Positions 8,139 through 16,334 of a DNA stretch of 64,000 bases are shown here, piece after piece. Numbering within the stretch: the first letter of the stretch is position 1; every line of letters starts with the position of its first letter. Origin of the DNA: CAWJEL01 sp964647255 (GTDB lineage: Bacteria; Chloroflexota; Anaerolineae; CG2-30-64-16); assembly GCA_964647255.1 (NCBI GenBank), contig CAZYGI010000007.1:1-64000 (forward strand), written 5' to 3'. The notes below the pieces were generated by a model. That model saw only the letters and a program-made list of their open reading frames with translations, did no database searches and was not told where the DNA came from. The translations under genes and the position numbers were made by a program.

Positions 8139-9206
8139 CTATCTTGCCAACGCCACAATATCCGCATGCACACCCGCGGCCGCGGCCTCCACGCCCGCAC
8201 CGCGACCCTGGAGCACCAGCGGTGTATCCGGGTAATAACGCGTGTGGAAGGCGATGAGATTGTCGTTGCCCCGGAGCTGCCCCAACGCCGAATCGGCCGG
8301 GAGCGGCTGGAAGCCGACCGTCGCCCGGCCATCCCGCAGCTCGGCGACGTAACGCAGCACGGCGCCCTCGGCCTCGGCCGCGGCGGCCTGGCTTGCGAAG
8401 CCAGCGTCAAGCTCCGGCAGCCGCGCCACGAAATCGCCGAGGGGCAGGGCGGCGAATTCGGCCGGCACAAGCGAGCGCACCTCCACGTCGCTCAGCTCCA
8501 GCCGCCAGCCCAGGGTGCGTGCGACGATCAACGCCTTGCGCGCCACGTCCATCCCGCCCAGATCAATGCGCGGGTCCGGTTCGGTGTAGCCGCGGTGCAT
8601 CGCCTCGGCGACGAGCGCGGAAAACGGCTGGCCCGCTTGCAACCCGGTGGCGATGAAACCCAGCGTGCCGCTCAGCGCGCCGCGCACCAGGTCCACCCGG
8701 TCGGCCGCGCGCATCAGCCCCAGCGTCGCCTCGATCACCGGCACCGCCGAGCCGACGGTGGTCTCGTAACGGAAGCGCCGGCTGCCGGTCAAGACGTCGA
8801 ACACGGCCTGCGGCCCTATCAGCGGAATCTTGTTGGCGATGGCCGCGCCGTAGCCGCGGCGCAAGGCCAGCTCGAGCGCCGGAACTGTCGCGTCGGAGGC
8901 GGTCACATCGGCCACGATGCAGCCGTTTGCGCCCGCGACATCCACGATGGCGCTGAGATCCGGCTCATAGCCCGGCTGGGCGTGAGGAAACGCCGCGCTG
9001 CGAGCCTTGGCGTCCGCGATCGCCCGAAGTTGATCGGCGCTCAGGCCGTCCTCGTCAACCGCGGCGCCGTCGGCATCGCACCAGGCGACAACACGAAAAC
9101 TCAGACCGTCGCGTTCGGCGTGGAACGACGCCGCTTCGGTCAGCTGTCCGACCAACGCCCGCCCCACTTTGCCGGCGCCGAAGATAATAAGCGGAACTCG
9201 TTTCAT
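8139..9206 (-). CDS. hom: Homoserine dehydrogenase
   Basis: Reduces aspartate semialdehyde to homoserine. 355 residues starting MKRVPLIIFGAGKVGRALVGQL (GxGxxG NAD(P)-binding loop), with GAANGCIVADVTAS, KIPLIGPQ, and a catalytic-domain segment FRYETTVGSAVPVIEATLGL followed by GTLGFIATGL. It has no C-terminal ACT domain, so feedback sensing presumably rests on aspartate kinase. The ATG at 9204-9206 follows an AGGGTGA site, and the upstream lysC stop is four bases away. A second homoserine dehydrogenase is encoded at 44414-45448. Confidence 0.92.
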   Translation of the reverse strand: MKRVPLIIFGAGKVGRALVGQLTEAASFHAERDGLSFRVVAWCDADGAAVDEDGLSADQLRAIADAKARSAAFPHAQPGYEPDLSAIVDVAGANGCIVADVTASDATVPALELALRRGYGAAIANKIPLIGPQAVFDVLTGSRRFRYETTVGSAVPVIEATLGLMRAADRVDLVRGALSGTLGFIATGLQAGQPFSALVAEAMHRGYTEPDPRIDLGGMDVARKALIVARTLGWRLELSDVEVRSLVPAEFAALPLGDFVARLPELDAGFASQAAAAEAEGAVLRYVAELRDGRATVGFQPLPADSALGQLRGNDNLIAFHTRYYPDTPLVLQGRGAGVEAAAAGVHADIVALAR

Positions 9207-9210
9207 GATT

Positions 9211-10611
9211 TCACCCTGCCAGCCCGAACGCCGCATGGATGTGCCGCATGGCCGCGTCCGCGTCCGCCGCGGCCAGCACCAGGGAGATGTTAGCCTCTGA
9301 GGAACCCTGCGCCACCGCGATGACGTTCAAGCGGCGCTCGCCCAACGCGCCGAAGAGCTTCGCTGCGATGCCGGGGGTGCCGCGCATCCCTTCGCCAACG
9401 ACTGCGACGATCACAACCTGCGGTTCAACAGCGACGCGATCAATCAGCCGGCGGTGAATCTCGCCCGCGAAGGCCGCCTCCAGCCCGGCTGCTACCTTCC
9501 CAGCGTCCGTCTCGGGCACCACGAAGCAGATGCTCTGCTCGGAGGACGCCTGCGAGATCATCAGCACGTTGGCTTCCTGCCTGGCGACGGAGGCGAAGGT
9601 GCGCGCGGCGATGCCGGGCACGCCCATCATGCCGCGACCGGCCAACGTCACCAGCGCCAGTCCGCGAATGACGGTCAGCGCCTTCACCGTGCCGCCGTTG
9701 TCGGTCTTGGCGACAATCCGGGTGCCGGGGAAGGCCGGGTTGAAGGTATTGCGCACGCTGATCGGGATGCCGAGGTCAATCGCAGGCAGCATCGTCTTCG
9801 GGTGCAACACCTTGGCGCCGAAATAGGCCAGCTCCGCGGCCTCGCTGTAGGTTAGCTCCGGCAGCGGCCGGGCTTCCTTGACGATGCGCGGGTCGGCGGT
9901 GAGCACGCCGTCCACATCGGTCCAAATCTGAATTTCATCGGCGTCCACCGCGGCGCCCAGGATCGCGGCCGAGTAGTCGGAGCCGCCGCGACCCAGGACG
10001 GTCGGTACACCGGCCGGGGTGGCGGCTACAAAGCCGGTCACAACCGGAACGCGGCCCGCTTCAAGCAAGGGGAGCAGCCGGCCGCGGGTCGCGGCGCGCG
10101 TGGCGGCCATGTCCGGCGCGGCCGAGGCATGGTTCTCGTCGGTGACGATCAGCTCGCCGGCATCCACGAACTCGGCCGGGATCCCGCGGGCGCGGATCGC
10201 AGCGGCCAGGATCGGCGCCAACAGCCGCTCGCCCAGGCCTGAAATCACCGCCAGGCCGCGGTCGGTCAGCTCGCCCAAGATCCCGACGGCCATGCACAGC
10301 CGCTCAAACTCGCGGATGCGTTCATCAGTAAGCTCCTGGATGCGCCCCAGGTCGTCCAGGTCGGGAATCAACGCCTCGGCCGCGTCCCGGTGGCGAGCTA
10401 CAAGTGTTTGCCGGGCGTCGCGATACTTTTGGCGGTCGCCCGCCGCGGCGGCTTTCGCCGAGTCTATCAGCAGGTCGGTCACGCCGCGCATGGCCGAGGT
10501 CACCACGACCACGTTCGGGTCGCGCTTGAGCTGGTCGGCCACGATGGCCGCGACTTGTGCGATCGCTTTCGCGTCGTTGACGGACGTGCCGCCGAATTTC
10601 ATCACCTGCAT
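9211..10611 (-). CDS. lysC: Aspartate kinase
   Basis: First committed enzyme of the aspartate family. 466 residues: kinase domain begins MQVMKFGGTSVNDAK, with VVVTSAMRGVTDLL, VVTGFVAATPAGVPTVLGRGGSDYSA (parts GFVAAT and GRGGSDYSA) and QIWTDVDGVLTADPRI. Two C-terminal ACT domains follow (GRGMMGVPGIAARTF and GEGMRGTPGIAAKLF), so allosteric control by an end product is expected. The ATG at 10609-10611 has an AAGGAG site nine bases upstream. Expression is governed by the T-box leader at 10636-10895 and a near-consensus promoter. hom follows after four bases. Confidence 0.96.
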   Translation of the reverse strand: MQVMKFGGTSVNDAKAIAQVAAIVADQLKRDPNVVVVTSAMRGVTDLLIDSAKAAAAGDRQKYRDARQTLVARHRDAAEALIPDLDDLGRIQELTDERIREFERLCMAVGILGELTDRGLAVISGLGERLLAPILAAAIRARGIPAEFVDAGELIVTDENHASAAPDMAATRAATRGRLLPLLEAGRVPVVTGFVAATPAGVPTVLGRGGSDYSAAILGAAVDADEIQIWTDVDGVLTADPRIVKEARPLPELTYSEAAELAYFGAKVLHPKTMLPAIDLGIPISVRNTFNPAFPGTRIVAKTDNGGTVKALTVIRGLALVTLAGRGMMGVPGIAARTFASVARQEANVLMISQASSEQSICFVVPETDAGKVAAGLEAAFAGEIHRRLIDRVAVEPQVVIVAVVGEGMRGTPGIAAKLFGALGERRLNVIAVAQGSSEANISLVLAAADADAAMRHIHAAFGLAG

Positions 10612-10635
10612 CGAGTCTGCTCCTTCAGCGCATAG

Positions 10636-10895
10636 AAAAAGCCCCTCGCCTTTTGGGGCGAGGGGCTTTCGCGGTTCCACCCAAATTGACGCTTTACAAA
10701 CCAGGTTTCTGCGAGAAACCTGGTTTGTTGCAATCATCTCATTGGCCCGTAACGGAGCCACCCGGAGCACCATACTTTCGGACGTGATTTGAGGCGCTCG
10801 CTCCCGGGGGGTTTTCGGCGGGCTTCGGCGAGGCAGGTTCTCAATCGGTGGCCTGCCCTCCCTGGCGCTTCCGCGGCGCGTACTCGTCCCGGTCA
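10636..10895 (-). promoter_or_regulatory. T-box riboswitch leader of lysC-hom-asd
   Basis: On the minus strand: stem I base GGACG (10885-10889) pairing with CGTCC (10780-10784); the AGTA of the loop-E motif (10881-10884); the T-box F-motif CCGTTA (10750-10755); the antiterminator core GGGTGGAACCGCG (10670-10682); and a terminator of GCCCCTCGCC/GGCGAGGGGC with a T-run (10636-10666). In the register seen in the leuS leader, the specifier would be ATC, Ile (complement of 10786-10788); a shifted reading gives ACG, Thr. The TGGA antiterminator bulge expects a tRNA with U73, which favours Thr. The identity is therefore open. A 33-bp palindrome sits between F-motif and antiterminator. Confidence 0.88.
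10696..10728. repeat. Perfect palindrome inside the lysC T-box leader
   Basis: ACAAACCAGGTTTC (10696-10709), loop TGCGA, then the exact complement (10715-10728). It occupies the place of stem III in the T-box leader. It is either an unusually long stem III or an inserted REP-like palindrome. Confidence 0.75.
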
Positions 10896-10923
10896 ACGTT
10901 TTACAGTATGAAAGATTGGGGGG

Positions 10924-10951
10924 ATTATAATCGGAGCGGGCAATCTGTCAA
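10924..10951 (-). promoter_or_regulatory. Promoter of lysC-hom-asd
   Basis: Minus-strand -35 TTGACA (10946-10951) and -10 TATAAT (10924-10929) with a 16-bp spacer, both perfect sigma70-type consensus boxes, directly upstream of the T-box leader. Confidence 0.85.
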
Positions 10952-11005
10952 ATGCACCCTCGCCCCTTACTCGAACGGCCCGACCGGCCGCGGGGTGCGC
11001 AGGCT

Positions 11006-12028
11006 TCAGGTCTTGACCAGGTTGACCCAGTAATCGTTCACCTCGAACCCGCGGCGCCGGAAGAGGGCGTACGCCTCGATGTTGGCTTTGGTATGGACAT
11101 GCACCTCCACCGCGGTGTACCCGCGCGCGGCCATTTCGATCATCCCGCGATCCAGCAGATAGGCGCCAAAACGCAAGCTNNNNNNNNNNCGCTCAATGCC
11201 GATCCACGCCAGCGCCGCGGTCGTGGCGTCGGGCAGCGGATACCACACCACGCTGCCCACGGCGCGCGTGCCATCCGCGACGACCAAACCACCGTACTTC
11301 CGGCCGCCGTTCGCGCCCCAGGCCCTCAGCCGGCCGGAAGGGTCTTCGCCCGACCAGGGCGCAGCCTGGCTGATCGGCGCCAGCACCAGTCCGCGCGCCT
11401 CGAGTCCCGGATCCTGCGGTCGCTCACGGTCGTGCAGGTTGGCTAACATGCTCACGTCGCCGGGATCCACCACGGTGTACCGATGGCGGGTCAGCCAGGC
11501 AATCAGCTCCGTGTCCTTGACTGCGCTGATCCCCATCCGCTCGGTGGAGCCGTACCACGGCACCCACAGCTTCTCCGCGATGCCGTAGAACGGCGTCGCC
11601 TGGTCGGCGAAATAGACCGGACAGTAATAGAGATAATCCTCGGCGGCTGCGAGGAGGCTGCCGCCGATGTGCGCCGCCCGGTAGGCCGGGTCAACAGCCA
11701 ACCAGGCGATGTGATGCCGCGCCTCGATGTTGTAGATCACCGGCCCCAGATTCGACGGCTTGATCGCATGCACCCCGCCGACCACCCGGCCATCCGCCCA
11801 GGCCAGGATCAGTCCGCGGCTGTCGAAGCCCCGCTGAGCTAGCACCCGCTCGGCAAAGTCGGCCTCGGTGATCGGCGCCCAGTGGCGATGCCCTGCCAGC
11901 ACCCGGTTCAGGAATGCCACCAGCGCGGGCAAATGCGCCGGCACGAAGGTCGTTCGGGTCACGTTACTGGCTGTGGTGGGCTGCCCGCCGGTGAGAGCCG
12001 ATAGTCTATCTTCCACCATCTGCCTCAC
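11006..12028 (-). CDS. GNAT-family protein with two acetyltransferase-like domains
   Basis: 340 codons including unknown bases at 11180-11189. The N-terminal half carries a GNAT core (AWLAVDPAYRAAHIGGSLL, acetyl-CoA loop), and the C-terminal half a second one (FGAYLLDRGMIEMAARGYTAVEVHVHTKANIEAYALFRRRGF, given by its parts GAYLLDRG and FRRRGFEV). Substrate unknown. It is the last gene of the long keto-acid oxidoreductase operon; its GTG start overlaps the TGA stop of the ThiF-like gene (GTGA). The gap falls in the second domain, so its sequence there is incomplete, but the frame is open on both sides. Confidence 0.75.
   Translation of the reverse strand: MRQMVEDRLSALTGGQPTTASNVTRTTFVPAHLPALVAFLNRVLAGHRHWAPITEADFAERVLAQRGFDSRGLILAWADGRVVGGVHAIKPSNLGPVIYNIEARHHIAWLAVDPAYRAAHIGGSLLAAAEDYLYYCPVYFADQATPFYGIAEKLWVPWYGSTERMGISAVKDTELIAWLTRHRYTVVDPGDVSMLANLHDRERPQDPGLEARGLVLAPISQAAPWSGEDPSGRLRAWGANGGRKYGGLVVADGTRAVGSVVWYPLPDATTAALAWIGIEXXXXSLRFGAYLLDRGMIEMAARGYTAVEVHVHTKANIEAYALFRRRGFEVNDYWVNLVKT
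11180..11189. other. Assembly gap (10 N)
   Basis: Ten unknown bases inside the double-GNAT gene. True length is not known. Confidence 0.99.
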
Positions 12029-13107
12029 ATACCGACATCGCGTGCGTAGAGGGTGGCGGCCACCGCTTCATCTGCGGTTCCCTTGATGATCGCACGGCCG
12101 TCGGGGAAGATGGTGAACTCGAAGCCGTCAATCTCGGCGCGCACCAGGAAGGCGTTCGCCTGGACGCGGCCGACGCGCGCGCTGCGCAGACGCTCGGCCA
12201 GCGCGGCGAGATCGAGGCTCGCGCCGCCGATGGGGCTCACCTGCACCGCGTTACGGCCGCACAGCGCCGTCTGCCGGCTGCCCGCCTCGGCGTCCAGAAA
12301 CTCGAAATGCTGCGCGCCGCAGGTCGGGCAATCGGGCCGGCGGTCGCCCAGGTCGAACTTCTCGTAGGTGTGATCCCACAAATCCATGTGGATCATGCCG
12401 GTGTTGAGCGCCGGCGCCGCACCTGCGGGGGTGGGGTCGGCCCTCTGCAGCAGGAGCTTGATTGCCTCGGCTGCGACGACGGAGCCCATTAACGTCACGG
12501 CCGGGCCCAGGATGCCGGCAGTGTCGCACGTGGGCACGGTGCCGGGCGCGGGCAGCTCGCCCATGACACAGCGCAAACAGGGCGTGATGCCGGGGCGGAT
12601 TGTCATGCTCATGCCGTAAGTCGCCAGCACGCCGCAGTAGATCCACGGCTTGCCGAGCTTGACGCAGGCATCGTTGATCAGGTAACGGGTCACAAAGTTA
12701 TCAGTCCCGTCCAGGACCACGTCCGCGTCGGCGATGAACGCCGCGATGTTGGCGGGAGTGACATCCGCGACGATCCCCTCGATGGCGATGGCGCTGTTGA
12801 TCCGGCGCAGTTTGGCCGCGATGGCGACGGCTTTCGGCAGCATCGCGGCCACGTCTTCCTCGTCGTAGAGCAACTGGCGTTGCAGGTTGTTCAGCTCCAC
12901 GAAGTCGCGATCCACCAGGCGCAGATGTCCCACCCCGGCGCGCGCCAGGTGGTTTGCCAGCACCGAGCCGGTGGCGCCGACGCCAATGATCGTGACGCGA
13001 GCGGCCAGCAGAGCGCGCTGGCCGCTCGCCCCAAGACCGGGATAGATGATCTGCCGCGCATAGCGGGCCAGGTCGTCACGCAGCGGGGTTTGCCCGGGTT
13101 CAATCAT
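12025..13107 (-). CDS. ThiF/MoeB-type E1-like adenylyltransferase
   Basis: ATP-dependent activating enzyme that adenylates the C-terminus of a ubiquitin-like sulfur-carrier protein or another carboxylate. 360 residues: Rossmann loop GVGATGSVLANHLARAGVG (from residue 42), RDFVELNNLQRQLLY, DGTDNF (residues 133-138), zinc cysteines C177/C180 (CLRC) and C260/C263 (CPTC), and PTCDTAGILGP with the candidate catalytic C194. The C-terminal 85 residues are not a rhodanese domain and lack a named family. The start overlaps the upstream CBS gene by eight bases and the stop overlaps the GNAT gene, so the three are coupled. No ThiS or MoaD partner is visible in the window. Confidence 0.88.
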   Translation of the reverse strand: MIEPGQTPLRDDLARYARQIIYPGLGASGQRALLAARVTIIGVGATGSVLANHLARAGVGHLRLVDRDFVELNNLQRQLLYDEEDVAAMLPKAVAIAAKLRRINSAIAIEGIVADVTPANIAAFIADADVVLDGTDNFVTRYLINDACVKLGKPWIYCGVLATYGMSMTIRPGITPCLRCVMGELPAPGTVPTCDTAGILGPAVTLMGSVVAAEAIKLLLQRADPTPAGAAPALNTGMIHMDLWDHTYEKFDLGDRRPDCPTCGAQHFEFLDAEAGSRQTALCGRNAVQVSPIGGASLDLAALAERLRSARVGRVQANAFLVRAEIDGFEFTIFPDGRAIIKGTADEAVAATLYARDVGM

Positions 13108-13546
13108 CCTCGGGCTTTCCCTCGGCGTCGCGCAGTCTGTTCACCAACATCCGTAGCAGGTCCGATTCGGTGACGATACCGATCACGGCGCCTTCGGCAT
13201 CCAGCACGGGTAGGCCGGCGATCTTGTTGGCGGTCATCAACTCGGCGGCGTCCACGACCAAAGCGTCCGGCGTGACGGTGTAAACTTTGCGGGACATCAA
13301 CTTGCCCACCGTCAGCCGGCTCAACATGAAGTGCAACTCGTATTGGTCGGCGTTAATGCTGGCGCTGATGGAGGCCTCTCGCAGGTCGCCCCGGCTGACA
13401 ATGCCGATCAGGCGGCCCTTGTCCACCACCGGCAGATGCCGGATCGCCTTTTCGCGCATCAGCGTATTGGCCACCGGCAGAGGCGTCTCGGGCGGCACGG
13501 TGATGACCGGGGCGGTCATGATGTCGCGAACTCGGGTTTTCTTCAT
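13100..13546 (-). CDS. Tandem CBS-domain protein (copy 1)
   Basis: 148 residues made of two CBS domains: VRDIMTAPVITVPPETPL... with VSRGDLRE, then LMSRKVYTVTPDALVVDAAELM with VIGIVTESDLLRML. Such stand-alone pairs bind adenine nucleotides and act as energy sensors or regulatory subunits. The start MKKTRVRDIM has an AAAGGAG site. A second protein of the same architecture (19875-20312) opens the same operon, so the oxidoreductase genes are bracketed by two CBS genes. An adenylate-responsive regulatory role is inference. Confidence 0.88.
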   Translation of the reverse strand: MKKTRVRDIMTAPVITVPPETPLPVANTLMREKAIRHLPVVDKGRLIGIVSRGDLREASISASINADQYELHFMLSRLTVGKLMSRKVYTVTPDALVVDAAELMTANKIAGLPVLDAEGAVIGIVTESDLLRMLVNRLRDAEGKPEDD

Positions 13547-13596
13547 GCAGCGGCTCCTTTCCTCCCAACACAAGTCTCTCGTCGGATTATCGCTTC

Positions 13597-14874
13597 CTAT
13601 TCCTTTGAAAGCGAGATAACGCTCTCCACCCGGCTGCGGCGGCTGATCTTGGCTTTCAGCAGCGCGCCCAACCGCCGGATCCCTTCCTCGATCTGCGCGG
13701 GCTGGGCGTTCGAGAAGTTCAGGCGCATGGTGTTGCGGCCGCGGCTGGGTTCGGCATAGAACGGGAACCCGGGCACGTAGGCCACTTTGGCGGCGACGGC
13801 CTCCTGCATCAGCTCAGCCGTGTCAATCCATTCCGGCACCCGCGCCCACAAGAACAAGCCGCCCTGAGGATGCGTCCAAGAACACCCCTCGGGGAAATGG
13901 CGCGCCAGGGCGTCCAACATCGCATCCCGCCGCTCGCCGTAGACCTTGCAGATGACCCGGATGTGATCATCCATGAAGCCATCTTTGACCATCTCATACG
14001 CCAACATCTGATCAAAGCTGCTGCTTTGCAGATCAGCGCCCTGTTTGCCTTGCACGAGATGGTCAATGACATCTTCCGGCGCACACACCCACCCCACGCG
14101 CAGGCCAGGCGCCAGCGTTTTCGAGAAGGTGCCCAGGTAAATGACGTTTCCTTCCATGTAGCCGTGGCCGTCCTGGCCGGATTCCGACTGGAAATCGGCG
14201 TCCAGCGCGACCAGCGGCGGCAAATGCTCCCCCTCGTAGCGCAACGCGCCGTAAGGATCATCCTCGATGATCGGAATGCCGTAGCGGTTGGACAGCCGGA
14301 TCAGATCAAACCGACGGTTGAGCGACAAAGTGGTGCCGCCGGGGTTCTGAAAATTCGGCAGCACGTACATGAACTTGGGACCGACCCGCAGCGCAGCTTC
14401 CAGTTGATCGGTGCACAGGCCGTCATTGTCGCTGGGCACCGAGGTGTACTCAGCCTGGTATGCGTTCCAGGCTTGCAAGGCCCCCAGATAGGTCGGCTCC
14501 TCGACCAGCACGCGATCCCCAGGGTTGATCAACGCCTTGCCGATCAGATCCAACGCCTGTTGTGAGCCGGTGGTGATGAAAACATTGCTCGCCTTCGGCG
14601 TGACGCCGTACCGGCTCATCCAATCGGCGATAAACTCCCGCAGCGGGCCGAATCCTTCGGTGGGGCCATACTGCAGCGCCCGAACGCCATGCTCCGCCAG
14701 GACGCGACACGCACAGTCCTGCGTTTTCTCGATGGGAAGCAGCTCCGGCGCGGGCAGGCCGCCGGCAAACGAAATGATATCAGGCTTCTCCGTCAGTTTC
14801 AAGAGCTCGCGGATGATCGAGCGGCCCATACGCTGCGTGCGCTGGGCATAACGCGTATTCCACGGGGTAGACAC
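13597..14874 (-). CDS. PLP-dependent aminotransferase (2-aminoadipate/aromatic type, LysN-like)
   Basis: Class I/II fold-type I aminotransferase of 425 residues. Motifs in order: ISFAGGLPAPELLP, QYGPTEGFGPLREFI, ITTGSQQALDLIGKAL, PNFQNPGG, EDDPYGALRY and the PLP lysine K252 in YLGTFSKTLAPGLRVGW, with RLNFSN near the end. This layout is shared by 2-aminoadipate aminotransferase (LysN) and broad aromatic or branched-chain transaminases. It starts three bases after the gamma subunit of the oxidoreductase, at a GTG with an AAGGAGG site. In this context it probably supplies 2-oxo acids by transamination of amino acids; LysN in a lysine pathway is an alternative but no other lysine gene is close. 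Confidence 0.85.
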   Translation of the reverse strand: MSTPWNTRYAQRTQRMGRSIIRELLKLTEKPDIISFAGGLPAPELLPIEKTQDCACRVLAEHGVRALQYGPTEGFGPLREFIADWMSRYGVTPKASNVFITTGSQQALDLIGKALINPGDRVLVEEPTYLGALQAWNAYQAEYTSVPSDNDGLCTDQLEAALRVGPKFMYVLPNFQNPGGTTLSLNRRFDLIRLSNRYGIPIIEDDPYGALRYEGEHLPPLVALDADFQSESGQDGHGYMEGNVIYLGTFSKTLAPGLRVGWVCAPEDVIDHLVQGKQGADLQSSSFDQMLAYEMVKDGFMDDHIRVICKVYGERRDAMLDALARHFPEGCSWTHPQGGLFLWARVPEWIDTAELMQEAVAAKVAYVPGFPFYAEPSRGRNTMRLNFSNAQPAQIEEGIRRLGALLKAKISRRSRVESVISLSKE

Positions 14875-14877
14875 GAC

Positions 14878-15432
14878 TCAACCTCCTTGTTGAGCGGGGG
14901 CCACACAACCGGCGCCGCGCTGCAGGGCCTCTTTGTTTGCGGCCAGATACTTGCGTTGGCGTTCGGAGAGATGGTGATCGAGCGCCGACGCAACTGCTTC
15001 TAGCGACAAGAAGCCGGTGCTCGCCAGGTAAGCGCCCAGAAGCACCACATTCGCCATCCGAACGTTGCCCAGCTCATCCGCGATATCGTTGGCAGGCACC
15101 GCCACGTAGCGGATGTCGCTGCGCACCGGTTTGGCTGGAATCAACGACTCATTATACACCAGCAAGCCACCGGGTTTCACTATAGGCTCGTATTTCTCGA
15201 AAGACGGCAGGTTTAGCGCGACCGCCGATGCCGGCCGGCGCACCAGCGGTGAGCCGATCTCCTCGCTGGCAATCACCACGGTGCAGTGGGCCGTGCCACC
15301 GCGCATCTCCGGCCCGTAGGAAGGGATCCACGTGACCTGCAGGCCCGCTTCGAGCGCCGAATAGGCCAACAACTGCCCGGCGAACAACGCACCCTGCCCA
15401 CCAAAACCGGAAAAAACGATCTCCTCGTGCAT
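14878..15432 (-). CDS. 2-oxoacid:ferredoxin oxidoreductase, gamma subunit
   Basis: 184-residue gamma subunit of a CoA-acylating 2-oxoacid:ferredoxin oxidoreductase. It shows the signatures FSGFGGQGALFAGQLLAYSA and SYGPEMRGGTAHCTVVIA, then NLPSFEKYEPIVKPGGLLVYN. The start MHEEIVF is chosen for its AAAGGAG site; longer frames run through the octamer repeat upstream. Together with the alpha, beta and ferredoxin subunits encoded just upstream it would form a complete four-subunit enzyme. Confidence 0.93.
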   Translation of the reverse strand: MHEEIVFSGFGGQGALFAGQLLAYSALEAGLQVTWIPSYGPEMRGGTAHCTVVIASEEIGSPLVRRPASAVALNLPSFEKYEPIVKPGGLLVYNESLIPAKPVRSDIRYVAVPANDIADELGNVRMANVVLLGAYLASTGFLSLEAVASALDHHLSERQRKYLAANKEALQRGAGCVAPAQQGG

Positions 15433-15446
15433 ACGGGTCTCCTTTG

Positions 15447-15518
15447 ACGTTCGCACGTTTGCAGGTTGGCACGCTTGCACGTTCCAACGTGTCAACGTGT
15501 TCACCGGTTAACGTTCCA
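15447..15518. repeat. Degenerate octamer tandem array
   Basis: Nine consecutive 8-bp units of ACGTTCGC/ACGTTTGC/ACGTTCCA type fill the spacer between beta and gamma subunit genes and include the TAA stop codon of the beta subunit (complement of 15508-15510). Confidence 0.8.
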
Positions 15519-16314
15519 GCGCCGTTACCTCGTCCGCTACCTTGAAATCTCCCAGCGGATAATACGGGACCATCGTGTCCCGAATCCAGCTCAGCGCGTC
15601 GGGCGGCGACATATGCCAGTTGGTCGGGCAGGAAGACAGGAACTCGATCAAGCTGAGGCCCAAGCCCGCGAGCTGCGTCCTGAAGGCCGTGACCACCGCT
15701 TTCTTCGCCTGCCGGATGGTGCGCGCATCGTACACCGAGCGGCGCACGACGTAAGCCGCGCCGGGCAGCCCGGCGATGATCTCGGCCATGCGCATCGGGT
15801 AGCCGTGGACCTTCACATCCCGGCCGCCGGGAGACGAAGTCGTCACCTGGCCCGGCAGCGAGGTCGGCGCGAGCTGGCCGCTGGTCATCCCGTAGACCGC
15901 GTTGTTCACGAAGAAGACACAGATATTCTCCCCGCGATTGGCTGCGTGCAAAATCTCCGCCGCCCCGATGGAGGCCAGATCGCCGTCGCCCTGGTAGGTG
16001 AAGACCACTTTGTCGGGCTGGGTGCGCTTGATCCCGGTTGCCATCGCGGGCGCGCGGCCGTGCGCGGCTTCCACGGCATCCACGTCGTAGTAGTAATACA
16101 TCAGAACCGAGCAGCCCACCGGCGCCACCAGGATGGTCTTCTCCTTGATGCCCAACTCGTCAATCGCCTCCGCGATGAGGCGATGGATGATACCGTGTGT
16201 GCAGCCGGGACAATAGTGCGTGTGCGCCTCCGACAACGCATCGGGCCGCTGGTAAACCACGTTGCCTTGCTCGATGATCGCCTCTTCGGTGAGGATGCTC
16301 TTCAGATCAGCCAT
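15508..16314 (-). CDS. 2-oxoacid:ferredoxin oxidoreductase, beta (TPP-binding) subunit
   Basis: Thiamine-pyrophosphate subunit of 268 residues that decarboxylates a 2-oxo acid. HYCPGCTHGIIHR (C35, C38) gives cysteines near the cluster, and the TPP/Mg motif begins at GDGD (109-112) and ends with NNAVYGM (137-143). The start MADLKSIL follows GGAGGTG with proper spacing. It lies 20 bases downstream of the alpha subunit. Pyruvate, 2-oxoglutarate and branched-chain 2-oxo acids are all possible substrates from sequence alone. Confidence 0.94.
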   Translation of the reverse strand: MADLKSILTEEAIIEQGNVVYQRPDALSEAHTHYCPGCTHGIIHRLIAEAIDELGIKEKTILVAPVGCSVLMYYYYDVDAVEAAHGRAPAMATGIKRTQPDKVVFTYQGDGDLASIGAAEILHAANRGENICVFFVNNAVYGMTSGQLAPTSLPGQVTTSSPGGRDVKVHGYPMRMAEIIAGLPGAAYVVRRSVYDARTIRQAKKAVVTAFRTQLAGLGLSLIEFLSSCPTNWHMSPPDALSWIRDTMVPYYPLGDFKVADEVTALER

Positions 16315-16334
16315 TTGGACACCTCCGGCAATGG

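Noticed and set aside
11180..11189. Frameshift or pseudogene in the double-GNAT gene
   Set aside because: The break is a run of N; frames on both sides are open and conserved.
13597..14874. MocR-type transcription factor
   Set aside because: There is no N-terminal GntR winged helix; the protein begins directly with the aminotransferase fold.
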